Source of the DNA: Kiritimatiellia bacterium
GTDB lineage: Bacteria; Verrucomicrobiota; Kiritimatiellia; RFP12; UBA1067
Direction: 5' to 3'
DNA length: 64,000 nucleotides
NCBI GenBank assembly: GCA_017427485.1
Contig: JAFRSR010000121.1
Location: 1 to 64,000 of the forward strand
The notes under the pieces were generated by a model that saw nothing but the letters and a program-made list of their open reading frames with translations, did no database searches and was not told the DNA's origin. Every line of letters starts with the position of its first letter. Position 1 is the stretch's first letter. Position numbers and translations under genes: made by a program. This document shows positions 1 through 7,233 of this stretch, piece by piece.

Positions 1-2
1 AG

Positions 3-350
3 GCCGTGGACACGGCGGGGCGCGCGGAGGTCGGCCGCTTCGAACGCCGTCTCGCGCTGCTGGCGATCATCGCGCAGTCCGCGCCGCTCCTCGGGCTGCT
101 CGGCACGATCGTGGGCATGGCGCGCGTGGTGCTCGTCGTGGGCGGACAGGACCTCGTGACGCGGGCGGACCTCATCGGCGGTGCGATGCAGACGATGGGC
201 GCCGCCTCCGCCGGCATCGTCGTGGCCGTCTCCGTCCAGGCGATGTATGGCATGCTCCGCGTGCGGCTCGACCACCTCACGGCCGACCTCGAGGCCGCCG
301 CGAGCCAGATACTCGGCATCCTTGCCGCCCATCGGGAGGTCGGCGCGTGA
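3..350 (+). CDS. ExbB/TolQ/MotA-family proton channel subunit (3' part only)
   Basis: Inner-membrane proton-channel subunit that, with ExbD/TolR partners, uses proton motive force to energise outer-membrane processes. The frame is already open at the left edge, so the true start lies outside the window. The visible 115 or so residues hold the family's hallmark C-terminal segment: a membrane helix with APLLGLLGTIVGM, then a second helix around MGAASAGIVVAVSVQAMYGM, then a short cytoplasmic tail. The stop overlaps the next GTG start by 4 bp (GTGA), so the two are translationally coupled. Family assignment is firm; whether the substrate system is TonB-like, Tol-like or gliding-type cannot be told. 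Confidence 0.88.
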   Translation, partial: AVDTAGRAEVGRFERRLALLAIIAQSAPLLGLLGTIVGMARVVLVVGGQDLVTRADLIGGAMQTMGAASAGIVVAVSVQAMYGMLRVRLDHLTADLEAAASQILGILAAHREVGA

Positions 351-832
351 CCGGACGCGAATGGGGTTGGCGCCCGGCGCAGGCCGAGGGCATCTGGCGG
401 CACGGCGCGCGCTGGACGAAACCGCTGTTCGCGGCGGTTCCCTGGATCACGCTTGTGCTCCTGCTCGTGATGTTCAGCCTTCTGGGCGATCGCCTCACGG
501 CGGCGCCTGGGGTCGTGTTCGACCTTCCCGCCCCCGTGGGGCGGCAGACCGCCGCCCCGGACATGACGATGCTCGCGTTGCCCTCCGCGAACGTGGGCGA
601 GTCCGGCGGCACGCTCGCCTTCTTCGACGATGCGCGCTACGTGCTGGACGACCCGCAGTCGGTCGCGCTTCTGCGCGAACAGCTTCTCTCGCACGTGCAG
701 GAGGGCTCCGCGCGCGCGACGCTGCTCGTCCTCGCGGACCGGCGCGTTACGTCGGGAGACCTTCTCCGGCTCGTGGGAATCGCCCGCACGGCGGGCGTCA
801 AGCACGTGCAGATCGCGGAGCGTCGCGAATGA
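347..832 (+). CDS. ExbD/TolR-like biopolymer transport protein
   Basis: 161 residues. It has a short N-terminal cytoplasmic part, one membrane helix (about residues 29-48, FAAVPWITLVLLLVMFSLLG) and a periplasmic domain ending in a TolR-like fold (LLVLADRRVTSGDLLRLVGIARTAGVKHVQIA), which matches the usual ExbD/TolR order and size. The GTG start overlaps the upstream ExbB-like stop by 4 bp, and its own stop overlaps the next ATG by 4 bp, so this is a tight operon. The aspartate normally found in the helix of ExbD is not obvious here (the helix is L/V/F rich), so it may be a divergent paralogue. Identification rests on context plus the C-terminal pattern. Confidence 0.75.
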   Translation: MTGREWGWRPAQAEGIWRHGARWTKPLFAAVPWITLVLLLVMFSLLGDRLTAAPGVVFDLPAPVGRQTAAPDMTMLALPSANVGESGGTLAFFDDARYVLDDPQSVALLREQLLSHVQEGSARATLLVLADRRVTSGDLLRLVGIARTAGVKHVQIAERRE

Positions 833-1311
833 GGGATTTCATCCATGAGTGGTGGCCTGTGGCCGCGGTGACGCTGTTCACGCTCTTCCTCGTGGTGCAG
901 ATTCCGCGCAAGGTCATCTTTCCCCCGATGCCCGACGAGAGCGCCGTGACGCCCTTTGCCTCGTTCGTCACGCTCGACGACGACGCCTACGCGGCGGCGC
1001 TCCAGCGGGTGCGCATGTCCTGGCAGCTGCGCGCGCGCACGCAACTCAGCGGCGGGGAGAGCCGCACGACTGCTTTTGACTTCGACGAACCCACTCCCGC
1101 GCCGCGCACGCTGCCGGTCGGTGCGGCGTTTGCGTCCCCGTACCGCGTGCCGCGCGCAGAGCCGCCTCCCCCGGCGCCGCTTCTGCCCGCCACGCTTGCC
1201 CAATCCGGAGTGGAGGGGCTCGCCGAGGCCGCCGAGGCCGTTGGACGTCCGCGCGACGCCGAGCTCCTCGAGCTGCCCGATTCGCTTCAAGAAAAGGAGA
1301 AAACGCCATGA
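829..1311 (+). CDS. Single-pass membrane protein of ExbBD operon, unknown function
   Basis: 160 residues: a membrane helix near residues 9-24 (WPVAAVTLFTLFLVVQIP), then a periplasmic region with proline-rich patches (PTPAPRTLP, EPPPPAPLLP). The topology and position after exbB/exbD suggest a TonB-like linker or a third component of the energised complex. No TonB C-terminal domain is visible, so the role is inference. Start chosen at the ATG in an ATGA overlap with the upstream gene. It ends by overlapping pyrE by 4 bp, and a good AAGGAGA ribosome site for pyrE lies inside its last codons. Confidence 0.7.
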   Translation: MRDFIHEWWPVAAVTLFTLFLVVQIPRKVIFPPMPDESAVTPFASFVTLDDDAYAAALQRVRMSWQLRARTQLSGGESRTTAFDFDEPTPAPRTLPVGAAFASPYRVPRAEPPPPAPLLPATLAQSGVEGLAEAAEAVGRPRDAELLELPDSLQEKEKTP

Positions 1312-1922
1312 TGACCGAACAGGAAATCCTCAAGATATTCGCCGACACCGGAGCCCTCCTCGAAGGGCACTTCGAACTGCGCTCGAAACTCCACTCCGAC
1401 CGCTATTTCCAGTGCGCGAACGTGCTGCGCTACCCGCGCGTCGCCGCGCGCCTCTGCGACGAGCTCGTCGCGAAGATGAACGCCGCGTGCGACGTTGGCA
1501 GGATCGACGGCGTGATCTCGCCCGCCGTGGGCGGCATCCTCGTGGGGCACGAGGTCGCCCGCGCGCTCGACACGAAGTGCGTGTTCGCCGAGAAGGTGCA
1601 GGCGGGAGACGAGGTGGACGCCACCGGCAAGCCCGTCACGAAGCTCGCGATGCGCCGCTTCTCCCTCAAGCCCGGCGAGCGCTATGTGGTCGCCGAGGAC
1701 GTCGTGACGAAGGGCGGCCGCGTGCAGGAGACGATCGACCTCGTGCAGGCCGCCGGCGCGGAGGTCGCCGCCGTCGTGCTGCTCGTCGACCGCTCGAAGG
1801 GCAGCGTGAAGTTCGGCGACATCCCGATGTTCTCCCTCGTGCAGATCCAGCCCACCACGTGGGAACCCGCCGCCTGCCCGCTCTGCGCCGCCGGCGGTCA
1901 CCCCGTCCACCCCGGCTCGTGA
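1308..1922 (+). CDS. pyrE: Orotate phosphoribosyltransferase
   Basis: 204 residues, normal for PyrE. It transfers ribose-5-phosphate from PRPP to orotate, giving OMP in pyrimidine synthesis (cytoplasm). Visible signatures: LHSDRYFQCANVLRYP near the N terminus, GVISPAVGGILVGHEVA, and the PRPP-binding loop VVAEDVVTKGGRVQE (about residues 126-140). It carries the long CPLC-type tail seen in one subgroup. Start: the first ATG of an ATGATG pair, 7 nt after AAGGAGA and overlapping the previous stop; the second ATG is equally possible. It is the last gene of the exbBD operon; a GC hairpin follows. Confidence 0.95.
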   Translation: MMTEQEILKIFADTGALLEGHFELRSKLHSDRYFQCANVLRYPRVAARLCDELVAKMNAACDVGRIDGVISPAVGGILVGHEVARALDTKCVFAEKVQAGDEVDATGKPVTKLAMRRFSLKPGERYVVAEDVVTKGGRVQETIDLVQAAGAEVAAVVLLVDRSKGSVKFGDIPMFSLVQIQPTTWEPAACPLCAAGGHPVHPGS

Positions 1923-1929
1923 CGCCTCA

Positions 1930-1953
1930 CGAGTCGCGTGCTTGCGCGATTCG
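1930..1953 (+). terminator. GC hairpin after pyrE, possible terminator
   Basis: CGAGTCGCG (1930-1938) pairs with CGCGATTCG (1945-1953), with one G-U and a 6-nt loop. There is no U-tract behind it, so it is a weak or factor-assisted terminator at best. It sits just before the promoter of the next gene. Confidence 0.35.
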
Positions 1954-1971
1954 CCTGCCGGTGGTGGATTG

Positions 1972-1980
1972 TGGTATAAT
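1972..1980 (+). promoter_or_regulatory. Extended -10 promoter, leaderless start for the GH28 gene
   Basis: TGG-TATAAT: a perfect -10 with the extended TGN. No good -35 is seen. Only 6 nt separate the hexamer from the ATG at 1987, so the expected start of transcription is the A of the ATG. No Shine-Dalgarno sequence is present. Confidence 0.75.
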
Positions 1981-1986
1981 GTCCGC

Positions 1987-4900
1987 ATGAAACAACTGGT
2001 TCTTCTCTCTGTCGCGGCGGCGGCTGGGTTTGCTCAGGCGGCCGTCTATTCCGTTACGGCATTTGGCGCGAAGGCCGACGGCGCCACCGACTGCACGGCG
2101 GCCATCCAGAAGGCGATCGACCGCGCGGCCGCGGACGGCGGAGGCACGGCGTTCGTGCCCGGCGGCGGCGTGTACCGCACCTACACGCTCCACCTCAAGA
2201 GCAACGTGGAGCTGAAGGTGGACCGCGGCGCCACGCTGAAGGGCGGCGACGATCCGCTGAAGTATCCGCTTTTCCCGCCGACGGACGTGTGGCGGCGGGA
2301 CCGTCCGATACGCTGGAACGCCCGCGCGATGTTCTACGCCGTGGGGCAGACGAACGTGGCGGTGACGGGCGGCGGCACGATCGACGGCAACGCGAAGTCC
2401 GAGACCTTCCACCAGCGCGTCAACGGCGTGTGGACGCGTATGAGCGATACGGAGATTCCCGGCAAGTGCATGATGTTCATGGGCTGCCGCGACGTGAGGC
2501 TCCGCGACTTCCGCCTCGTCGACCCCACGGGCTGGGCCACGTGGTTTCTCGACTGCGACGCCGTGCAGATCAGTGGACTCGCCGTCCACTGCGACCGCGA
2601 GCGTCCCAACGGGGACGGACTCCACTTCGGCGGCTGCCGCGACGTGACGGTGAGCGACTGCATCCTCGACACGCAGGACGACGCCATCATCATCCGCTCC
2701 CACCAGGAGCAGATGCGCGCGCCGCGTCCCTGCGAGCGCGTGACCATTGCCAACTGCTCCGTGCGCTCCAACCAGGGCGCGATCCGCATCGGCTGGACCG
2801 GCGACGCGCCGGTGAAGGACTGCCTCTTCTCCAACATCGTCTGTCCGTACACGCGGCGCGGCATCCTCTTCTCCGTGCCGAAGATGTTCGACCCGGAGTA
2901 CACGCGCGACCCGCCGCGCGGGAACGGCATCCCCGTGCCCGACTTCCCGACCGTGCCGTTCGCGGTGGAGAACTTCCGCTTCGACAACGTCCAGCTCACG
3001 AGCCACTGCGCGCCGATCGTCATCTCCGTGGCGGCGGGCGAGCGCGTGGCGCACATGAAGAACGTCTCATTCTCGAACTGCCGCTTCGTCTCGCAGATGG
3101 CGCCGATCTTCAAGTTCCGTCCGCAGGACAACGTGTCCAACTGGCGCTTCTCGAACGTGGAGTTCGCGATCGAGAAGCCGCGCGGCGCGTTGACCGCCGA
3201 AACGGGCGTCCTCTTCGACAACGGCAAGGACATCACGTTCGACAACGTGAAGTGGACGTGCATCCCGCGCGACCTGCCGGAATGGCACATCACCCTGCAG
3301 CAGATCGCCAACGGCGAGTGGGAGCGCGTGCGCGACCCCCGCACGAACTACGGCATCCTCCGCAAGGCCGCGAAGCCGCGTCCGCCCGCGCCGTTCAAGG
3401 TGCCGGGGGCGCGTCAGTACCCGACGGTGGAGGAACTCGCCGGGGGCGCGAAGCGCTACGTGTACGAGACGCTCACCGACGGCGGGGCCGTCTGGCGCGT
3501 GAAGGTGGTGCTGGAGGAGCGTCCCCGCCCCGACGGCGCCGAATGGCGGGCGACGGTGGAGAACAGCGATCCGTCGCTGAAGGTCGTCGGCTTCGAGGGA
3601 CCCGTCTGCGAATACGGCGACCTACGGCCCGGCTACGCGGCGATTCGCGTAGGACGTGCGAGCATTACCAACTTCCCGACATCGGGGAAGGGTCTGCTGC
3701 TGGCCGCGAAGGCGGAGGCGCCGGGCTGGTACTCCTGCGGCGACCGCGCGCCGCGTCGGCACAAGGAGGCGGACGTGCGTTGCTCGGAGGACCGCGGGCG
3801 AGCGGTGTACGTGTCGGCGTTCGGTCCGTCCGCGAACCTCACCGTGCGGATGCCGAAGCGGCTCTTGGAGGCGTCGTCCGGCGGCGACACGAACGTGTTG
3901 CGCCGTTTCCGCGTGCGCTACGACCACGAGTTCGGCACGGCGGACGTCGGCTTCGAGTACCGCGCTGAGATCGCGCCGGGCGGAACGCGCGCGTTTGGTC
4001 CGGATGTGTTCCTGCGCGAGGAGTCCGAGATGCCGCCTGAAAACTACGGCGAGTGGCAGGGCGACCTGCAGTTCTCGCTTCCGTCCACGCGCACGCGGAA
4101 CACGGTTCCGCGGGCGGCGGACGCCGACCGCGGCTGGATCCAGGCCGAGATTGACCGTGTGGCGGCGGCGGGCGGCGGACGCGTGACGATTCCGCCGGGC
4201 GTGCACGAGACGGGATCGATCCGCCTGCGGAGCCACGTGGAGCTGCATCTGGAGAAGGGCGCGGTGATCAGCGGCAGCGCGCGCCAGGAGGACTACGACG
4301 ACATGCCCGAAGACGTCTGCCCGATCACGCCCGAGTTCTCCGCGAAGGCGCTCGTCACGGCGTGGGACGCGGAGGATATCGCGATTACGGGCGAGGGAAC
4401 GATCGACGGCAACGGGCCGAAGTTCTACGATACGTCCAAGTGGGTGCGGAACAACCCGAAGTTCTGGCGCATCCCGCCGGGGCCGCGTCCGCGCCTCGTG
4501 CAGTTCGCCCGCTGCCGCAACGTGCGGATCGCGGGACCCGTGTTCAAGGATTCGGCGGCGTTCACGATGTACCTGCGCGAGTGCGAGGACGTGTCGATGG
4601 ACCGGATCGTCGTCATGGGCGACCAGCGGATCACGAACGGCGACGGCATCGACCTCGACGGTTGCCGCCGCGTGCGCATCGGCAACTCGTCCTTCAGCAA
4701 CGGCGACGACTGTTTCGCCCTGCGCGCGATCCGCTCGCGGAAGGAGCCTGTGCGTGAAATCGTCTGCGAGGACGTGGTTGTCTCCAACTGCGTCCTCAAC
4801 AGCGCCTGCCAGGCGATCCGCATCGGGTGTCCGTCCGACGACACGATCCGCAACGTGCTCTTCAAGGACATCCGCCTCGCCGGACGCCACAACGGCATTT

Positions 4901-5322
4901 ACTTCGGCAACCACCTCTACTGCCTGAAGGACATCGACGAAGGGTTCCTCGACGCGCACGACATCACGTTCGAGAACTTCACCGGATTCCAGGGCAGCAG
5001 CGCGGCGCAGATTCTCGTGGACGACGGCATTCGCGTGCGCCGCATTTCGGACATCACCTTCCGGAACTTCGACGTCTCGAGCGGCAAGCCGCTTCGCTTC
5101 AAGAGCACGGCGCGGCAGCCGATCGGGAAGGTGACATTCGAGAACTTCAAGGCGAACGTCAAGACGGGCGAGCCCGTGGTCGCGGTCGGTATCGACGGCC
5201 TGACCTACAAAAACGTCACGCTCAACGGCAAGAAGCAACCGGACGGCCCGGTCAAGGCCGTGCCGGGATCGTCGGCGCCGCTCGTGCGCAAACCGCCGAT
5301 CACGTGGGACTGCCTGAACTGA
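1987..5322 (+). CDS. Secreted tandem GH28 polygalacturonase-like protein
   Basis: 1111 residues with signal peptide MKQLVLLSVAAAAGFAQA. Two right-handed beta-helix GH28 domains are joined by a linker. Domain 1 (about 20-480) has NGD at 208-210 and the catalytic pair QDD at 231-232. Domain 2 (about 715-1095) opens with a second copy of the typical GH28 N-terminal pattern (GWIQAEIDRVAAAGGGRVTIPPG) and has NGD at 884-886 and GDD at 907-908. GH28 enzymes hydrolyse alpha-1,4 galacturonan or rhamnogalacturonan, so two non-identical domains may act on different pectin linkages. The GH105 gene downstream fits pectin use. The ATG at 1987 is preferred over an upstream in-frame start because it begins the signal peptide and sits right after the -10. 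Single GH28 proteins are about half this length. Confidence 0.88.
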   Translation: MKQLVLLSVAAAAGFAQAAVYSVTAFGAKADGATDCTAAIQKAIDRAAADGGGTAFVPGGGVYRTYTLHLKSNVELKVDRGATLKGGDDPLKYPLFPPTDVWRRDRPIRWNARAMFYAVGQTNVAVTGGGTIDGNAKSETFHQRVNGVWTRMSDTEIPGKCMMFMGCRDVRLRDFRLVDPTGWATWFLDCDAVQISGLAVHCDRERPNGDGLHFGGCRDVTVSDCILDTQDDAIIIRSHQEQMRAPRPCERVTIANCSVRSNQGAIRIGWTGDAPVKDCLFSNIVCPYTRRGILFSVPKMFDPEYTRDPPRGNGIPVPDFPTVPFAVENFRFDNVQLTSHCAPIVISVAAGERVAHMKNVSFSNCRFVSQMAPIFKFRPQDNVSNWRFSNVEFAIEKPRGALTAETGVLFDNGKDITFDNVKWTCIPRDLPEWHITLQQIANGEWERVRDPRTNYGILRKAAKPRPPAPFKVPGARQYPTVEELAGGAKRYVYETLTDGGAVWRVKVVLEERPRPDGAEWRATVENSDPSLKVVGFEGPVCEYGDLRPGYAAIRVGRASITNFPTSGKGLLLAAKAEAPGWYSCGDRAPRRHKEADVRCSEDRGRAVYVSAFGPSANLTVRMPKRLLEASSGGDTNVLRRFRVRYDHEFGTADVGFEYRAEIAPGGTRAFGPDVFLREESEMPPENYGEWQGDLQFSLPSTRTRNTVPRAADADRGWIQAEIDRVAAAGGGRVTIPPGVHETGSIRLRSHVELHLEKGAVISGSARQEDYDDMPEDVCPITPEFSAKALVTAWDAEDIAITGEGTIDGNGPKFYDTSKWVRNNPKFWRIPPGPRPRLVQFARCRNVRIAGPVFKDSAAFTMYLRECEDVSMDRIVVMGDQRITNGDGIDLDGCRRVRIGNSSFSNGDDCFALRAIRSRKEPVREIVCEDVVVSNCVLNSACQAIRIGCPSDDTIRNVLFKDIRLAGRHNGIYFGNHLYCLKDIDEGFLDAHDITFENFTGFQGSSAAQILVDDGIRVRRISDITFRNFDVSSGKPLRFKSTARQPIGKVTFENFKANVKTGEPVVAVGIDGLTYKNVTLNGKKQPDGPVKAVPGSSAPLVRKPPITWDCLN

Positions 5323-5345
5323 CGTCCGCGTACGCGCCGGAAATA

Positions 5346-5354
5346 TGGTATACT
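5346..5354 (+). promoter_or_regulatory. Extended -10 promoter of the GH105 gene
   Basis: TGG-TATACT about 37 nt before the ATG. A leader with a purine-rich AAGAGGAAA site follows. No clear -35. Confidence 0.65.
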
Positions 5355-5391
5355 TTCCCCGTCGTCACGGCAAAGAAAAGAGGAAACGAAC

Positions 5392-6588
5392 ATGAAGACA
5401 ACGAACCTGATCCTGTTGGCCTGCGCGTCGGCGTGCGCGACGGCCCTTGCGGAGAACACCTGCTGCGGCGCTTGGCCCGAGGGCAAGGATCCCGCCGTCA
5501 TCTCCGCGCGCATCACGGACCAGTTCCTGAGCGGACGTCCCGAGGACTACCATCCGCAGGGCTACCACGGCAACAAGGGTTACGGCTGGAAGCGCCACGT
5601 GCAGTATTCCGTCATCTCCCTGTGGGTGAACGCGATCGAGTGCGCGCGCCTGCGCGGCGACAAGGAACGCGAGGAGAAACTCGTGCGCCTCTTCGACGAC
5701 TTCCTGCCGGGCGGCAAGCTGAGCTTCTGCTGCTCGCGTCCGTACCACGTGGACGACACGATCTTCGGCGCGCTCCCCTACGAGATCTACCTCGGCACGA
5801 AGGAGCCGAAGTACCTTGCGCTCGGCAACTACTACGCCGACACGCAGTGGACGCCGCCTTGCGACGGCACGTTGAAGGAGCGCCACGCCCTGCCGCGCGA
5901 GAAGCAGGAGGAGTTCTGGAAGGGCGGGTACACGCCGCAGACGCGTCTCTGGATCGACGACATGTACATGATCACCGTGCTCCAGAGCCAGGCCTACCGC
6001 GCGACGGGCAACCGCACCTACATCGAGCGCACCGCGCGCGAGATGTGCCTCTACCTCGACGAGCTCCAGCTCAAGGAAGGCCCCGCGAAGGGGCTCTTCT
6101 ACCACGCGCCCGACGTGCGGTACGTGTGGGGGCGCGGCGACGGCTGGATGGCGGCCGGCATGGCGCTCGTCCTCGACCGCCTGCCGGAGGACAGCGAGTA
6201 TCGCGCGCGGATCATGTCGGGCTACCGCCTGATGATGGAGACGCTCCTCCACTTCCAGCGCGCGGACGGCCTCTGGAACCAGCTCGTGGACCGTCCTGAC
6301 GATCCCCGCAACTGGGGCGAGACCTCCTGCTCGGCGATGTTCGCGTATGCGTTCGTGACGGGCGTCAAGCGCGGCTGGCTGCCGAAGGAGTCGTACGGCC
6401 CCGCGTTCCGCAAGGCATGGCTCGCGCTCTGCGACCACCTCGACGAGTTCGCGAACATCTCCGACGTGTGCGTCGGCACGGGCAAGAAGGACGACCTGCA
6501 GTACTACTTCGACCGCCCGCGCGTGAACGGCGATCCCCACGGCCAGGCCCCCATGCTCTGGATTTCCTCCGTGTTGCTGGAGAAATAA
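5392..6588 (+). CDS. Secreted GH105/GH88 unsaturated galacturonyl hydrolase
   Basis: 398 residues with signal peptide MKTTNLILLACASACATALA. An alpha/alpha-six-barrel hydrolase of the YteR/YesR type, which removes the 4,5-unsaturated uronic acid left at the non-reducing end by pectate or rhamnogalacturonan lyases. Signatures: WIDDMYM at 187-193 (catalytic Asp of the family lies here), WGRGDGW at 246-252, and GETSCSAMFAYAF. It follows the double GH28 protein on the same strand but has its own promoter, so the two form a small pectin module. No lyase is seen nearby to make its substrate, so that enzyme must be encoded elsewhere. Cys residues near the mature N terminus (NTCCGAW) could allow lipid attachment, but no clear lipobox is seen. 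Confidence 0.9.
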   Translation: MKTTNLILLACASACATALAENTCCGAWPEGKDPAVISARITDQFLSGRPEDYHPQGYHGNKGYGWKRHVQYSVISLWVNAIECARLRGDKEREEKLVRLFDDFLPGGKLSFCCSRPYHVDDTIFGALPYEIYLGTKEPKYLALGNYYADTQWTPPCDGTLKERHALPREKQEEFWKGGYTPQTRLWIDDMYMITVLQSQAYRATGNRTYIERTAREMCLYLDELQLKEGPAKGLFYHAPDVRYVWGRGDGWMAAGMALVLDRLPEDSEYRARIMSGYRLMMETLLHFQRADGLWNQLVDRPDDPRNWGETSCSAMFAYAFVTGVKRGWLPKESYGPAFRKAWLALCDHLDEFANISDVCVGTGKKDDLQYYFDRPRVNGDPHGQAPMLWISSVLLEK

Positions 6589-6654
6589 TAGAGTGCTCCA
6601 CTTGGTAGAAAACGAAAGATGCCAGGATCGGTGAGATAGCGGTGCGTGATGCCG

Positions 6655-6818
6655 TATGGGGAGCCGCCGTCTCGGCGGCGGTCGGTGCGTGATGCCGTAT
6701 GGGGAGCCGCCATCTTGGCGGCGTCTGCTGCGGATACAGCCGCCGGGACGGCGGCTCCCCATGCTGCGGCGTGCCCTGTGTCCTGCACGATTCGCAGATG
6801 CGCCCCAAACGAAACGAA
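6655..6818. repeat. Palindromic repeat cluster, family A (three half-units in a larger duplicated block)
   Basis: Three copies of a GGGGAGCCGCC/GGCGGCTCCCC palindrome: two in one orientation (6657-6682, 6699-6725) and one inverted (6738-6765). The segment 6687-6818 is nearly identical to 18913-19045, including the non-palindromic tail GATTCGCAGATGCGCCCC. The rest of 6589-6654 shows nothing recognisable. Confidence 0.85.
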
Positions 6819-6847
6819 AAACCGCCTTGCGCCGCAGGGCGGTTTTT
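6817..6847. terminator. Strong rho-independent (bidirectional) terminator
   Basis: AAAAACCGCC (6817-6826) pairs with GGCGGTTTTT (6838-6847). The stem continues inward (CTTGC with GCAGG) to a 3-nt loop and ends in a U-tract on both strands. It ends transcription from the pectin genes and insulates the promoter that starts right at its 3' edge. Confidence 0.88.
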
Positions 6848-6855
6848 GGTATTCT
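6847..6855 (+). promoter_or_regulatory. Extended -10 promoter for the 6.86-7.1 kb RNA and the DGR target
   Basis: TGG-TATTCT, overlapping the last base of the terminator. A start near 6862 would give a leader of about 370 nt before the ATG at 7234. Confidence 0.55.
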
Positions 6856-6861
6856 ATCGCC

Positions 6862-7085
6862 CGTTCTGCGGATTGGGCCTTGAAAACCCAGCCCAAGGGA
6901 CAGACAGATTACCCGCGCGGGAGGGGCGAGCAACCGTAGCCACCGCCGCGTTTGGGTTTTGCGTCAGTGGTGAAGCCTGAGAAACTAAACCAAAGAACGG
7001 CGCTTGAAGAAGGACACTGCCTTCGTGCAGTCTCGCCTCCTTCGTGTATCGTTCGAAGGTTCTCTCAGGCACCTACCCTGATGCA
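6862..7085 (+). ncRNA. Candidate structured RNA or long 5' leader
   Basis: This non-coding stretch lies between a promoter and a protein gene and contains nested complementary arms. GAAAACCCA (about 6880-6888) pairs with TGGGTTTT (about 6952-6960). GCCTGAGAAAC (about 6973-6983) pairs with GTTCTCTCAGGC (about 7062-7073), enclosing a small ACTGC/GCAGT hairpin with a TTCG-containing loop. It could be a small regulatory RNA, a riboswitch-like leader or a DGR-associated RNA. I could not match it to 6S, tmRNA, RNase P, SRP or a known riboswitch. The 3' boundary is uncertain. Confidence 0.4.
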
Positions 7086-7126
7086 TCGGAGGGGGTGTCT
7101 ATTTTCCCGCATCGTTTCCGAAATCT

Positions 7127-7180
7127 GGTAGGGCGGCGTGTCCCCACGCCACCGCTCGGGAAAGCGGCACTCCTGCCGCT
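7127..7180. repeat. Palindromic repeat, family B, with a terminal hairpin
   Basis: Begins GGTAGGGCGGCGTG with an inverted partner CACGCC, followed by AAGCGGCA-CTCC-TGCCGCTT, a perfect 8-bp hairpin. Same family as 8317-8372 and 22867-22920. It lies in the leader of the DGR target; the hairpin could attenuate transcription, but the U-tract is poor. Confidence 0.7.
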
Positions 7181-7233
7181 TCTTCGAAAAAAGGGGAAAG
7201 AGGCGATTTGAAGAAAACCGAAAGGAAACGAAG

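Noticed and set aside
6646-6939. Short reading frames through the repeat cluster
   Set aside because: They only translate the palindromes and cross a strong terminator.
6862-7085. Glycine riboswitch, 6S RNA, tmRNA or RNase P RNA
   Set aside because: A stretch like TCTCTCAGGC recalls the glycine aptamer, but its partner strand and order do not fit; conserved cores of the other RNAs were not found. Kept only as a candidate structured RNA.
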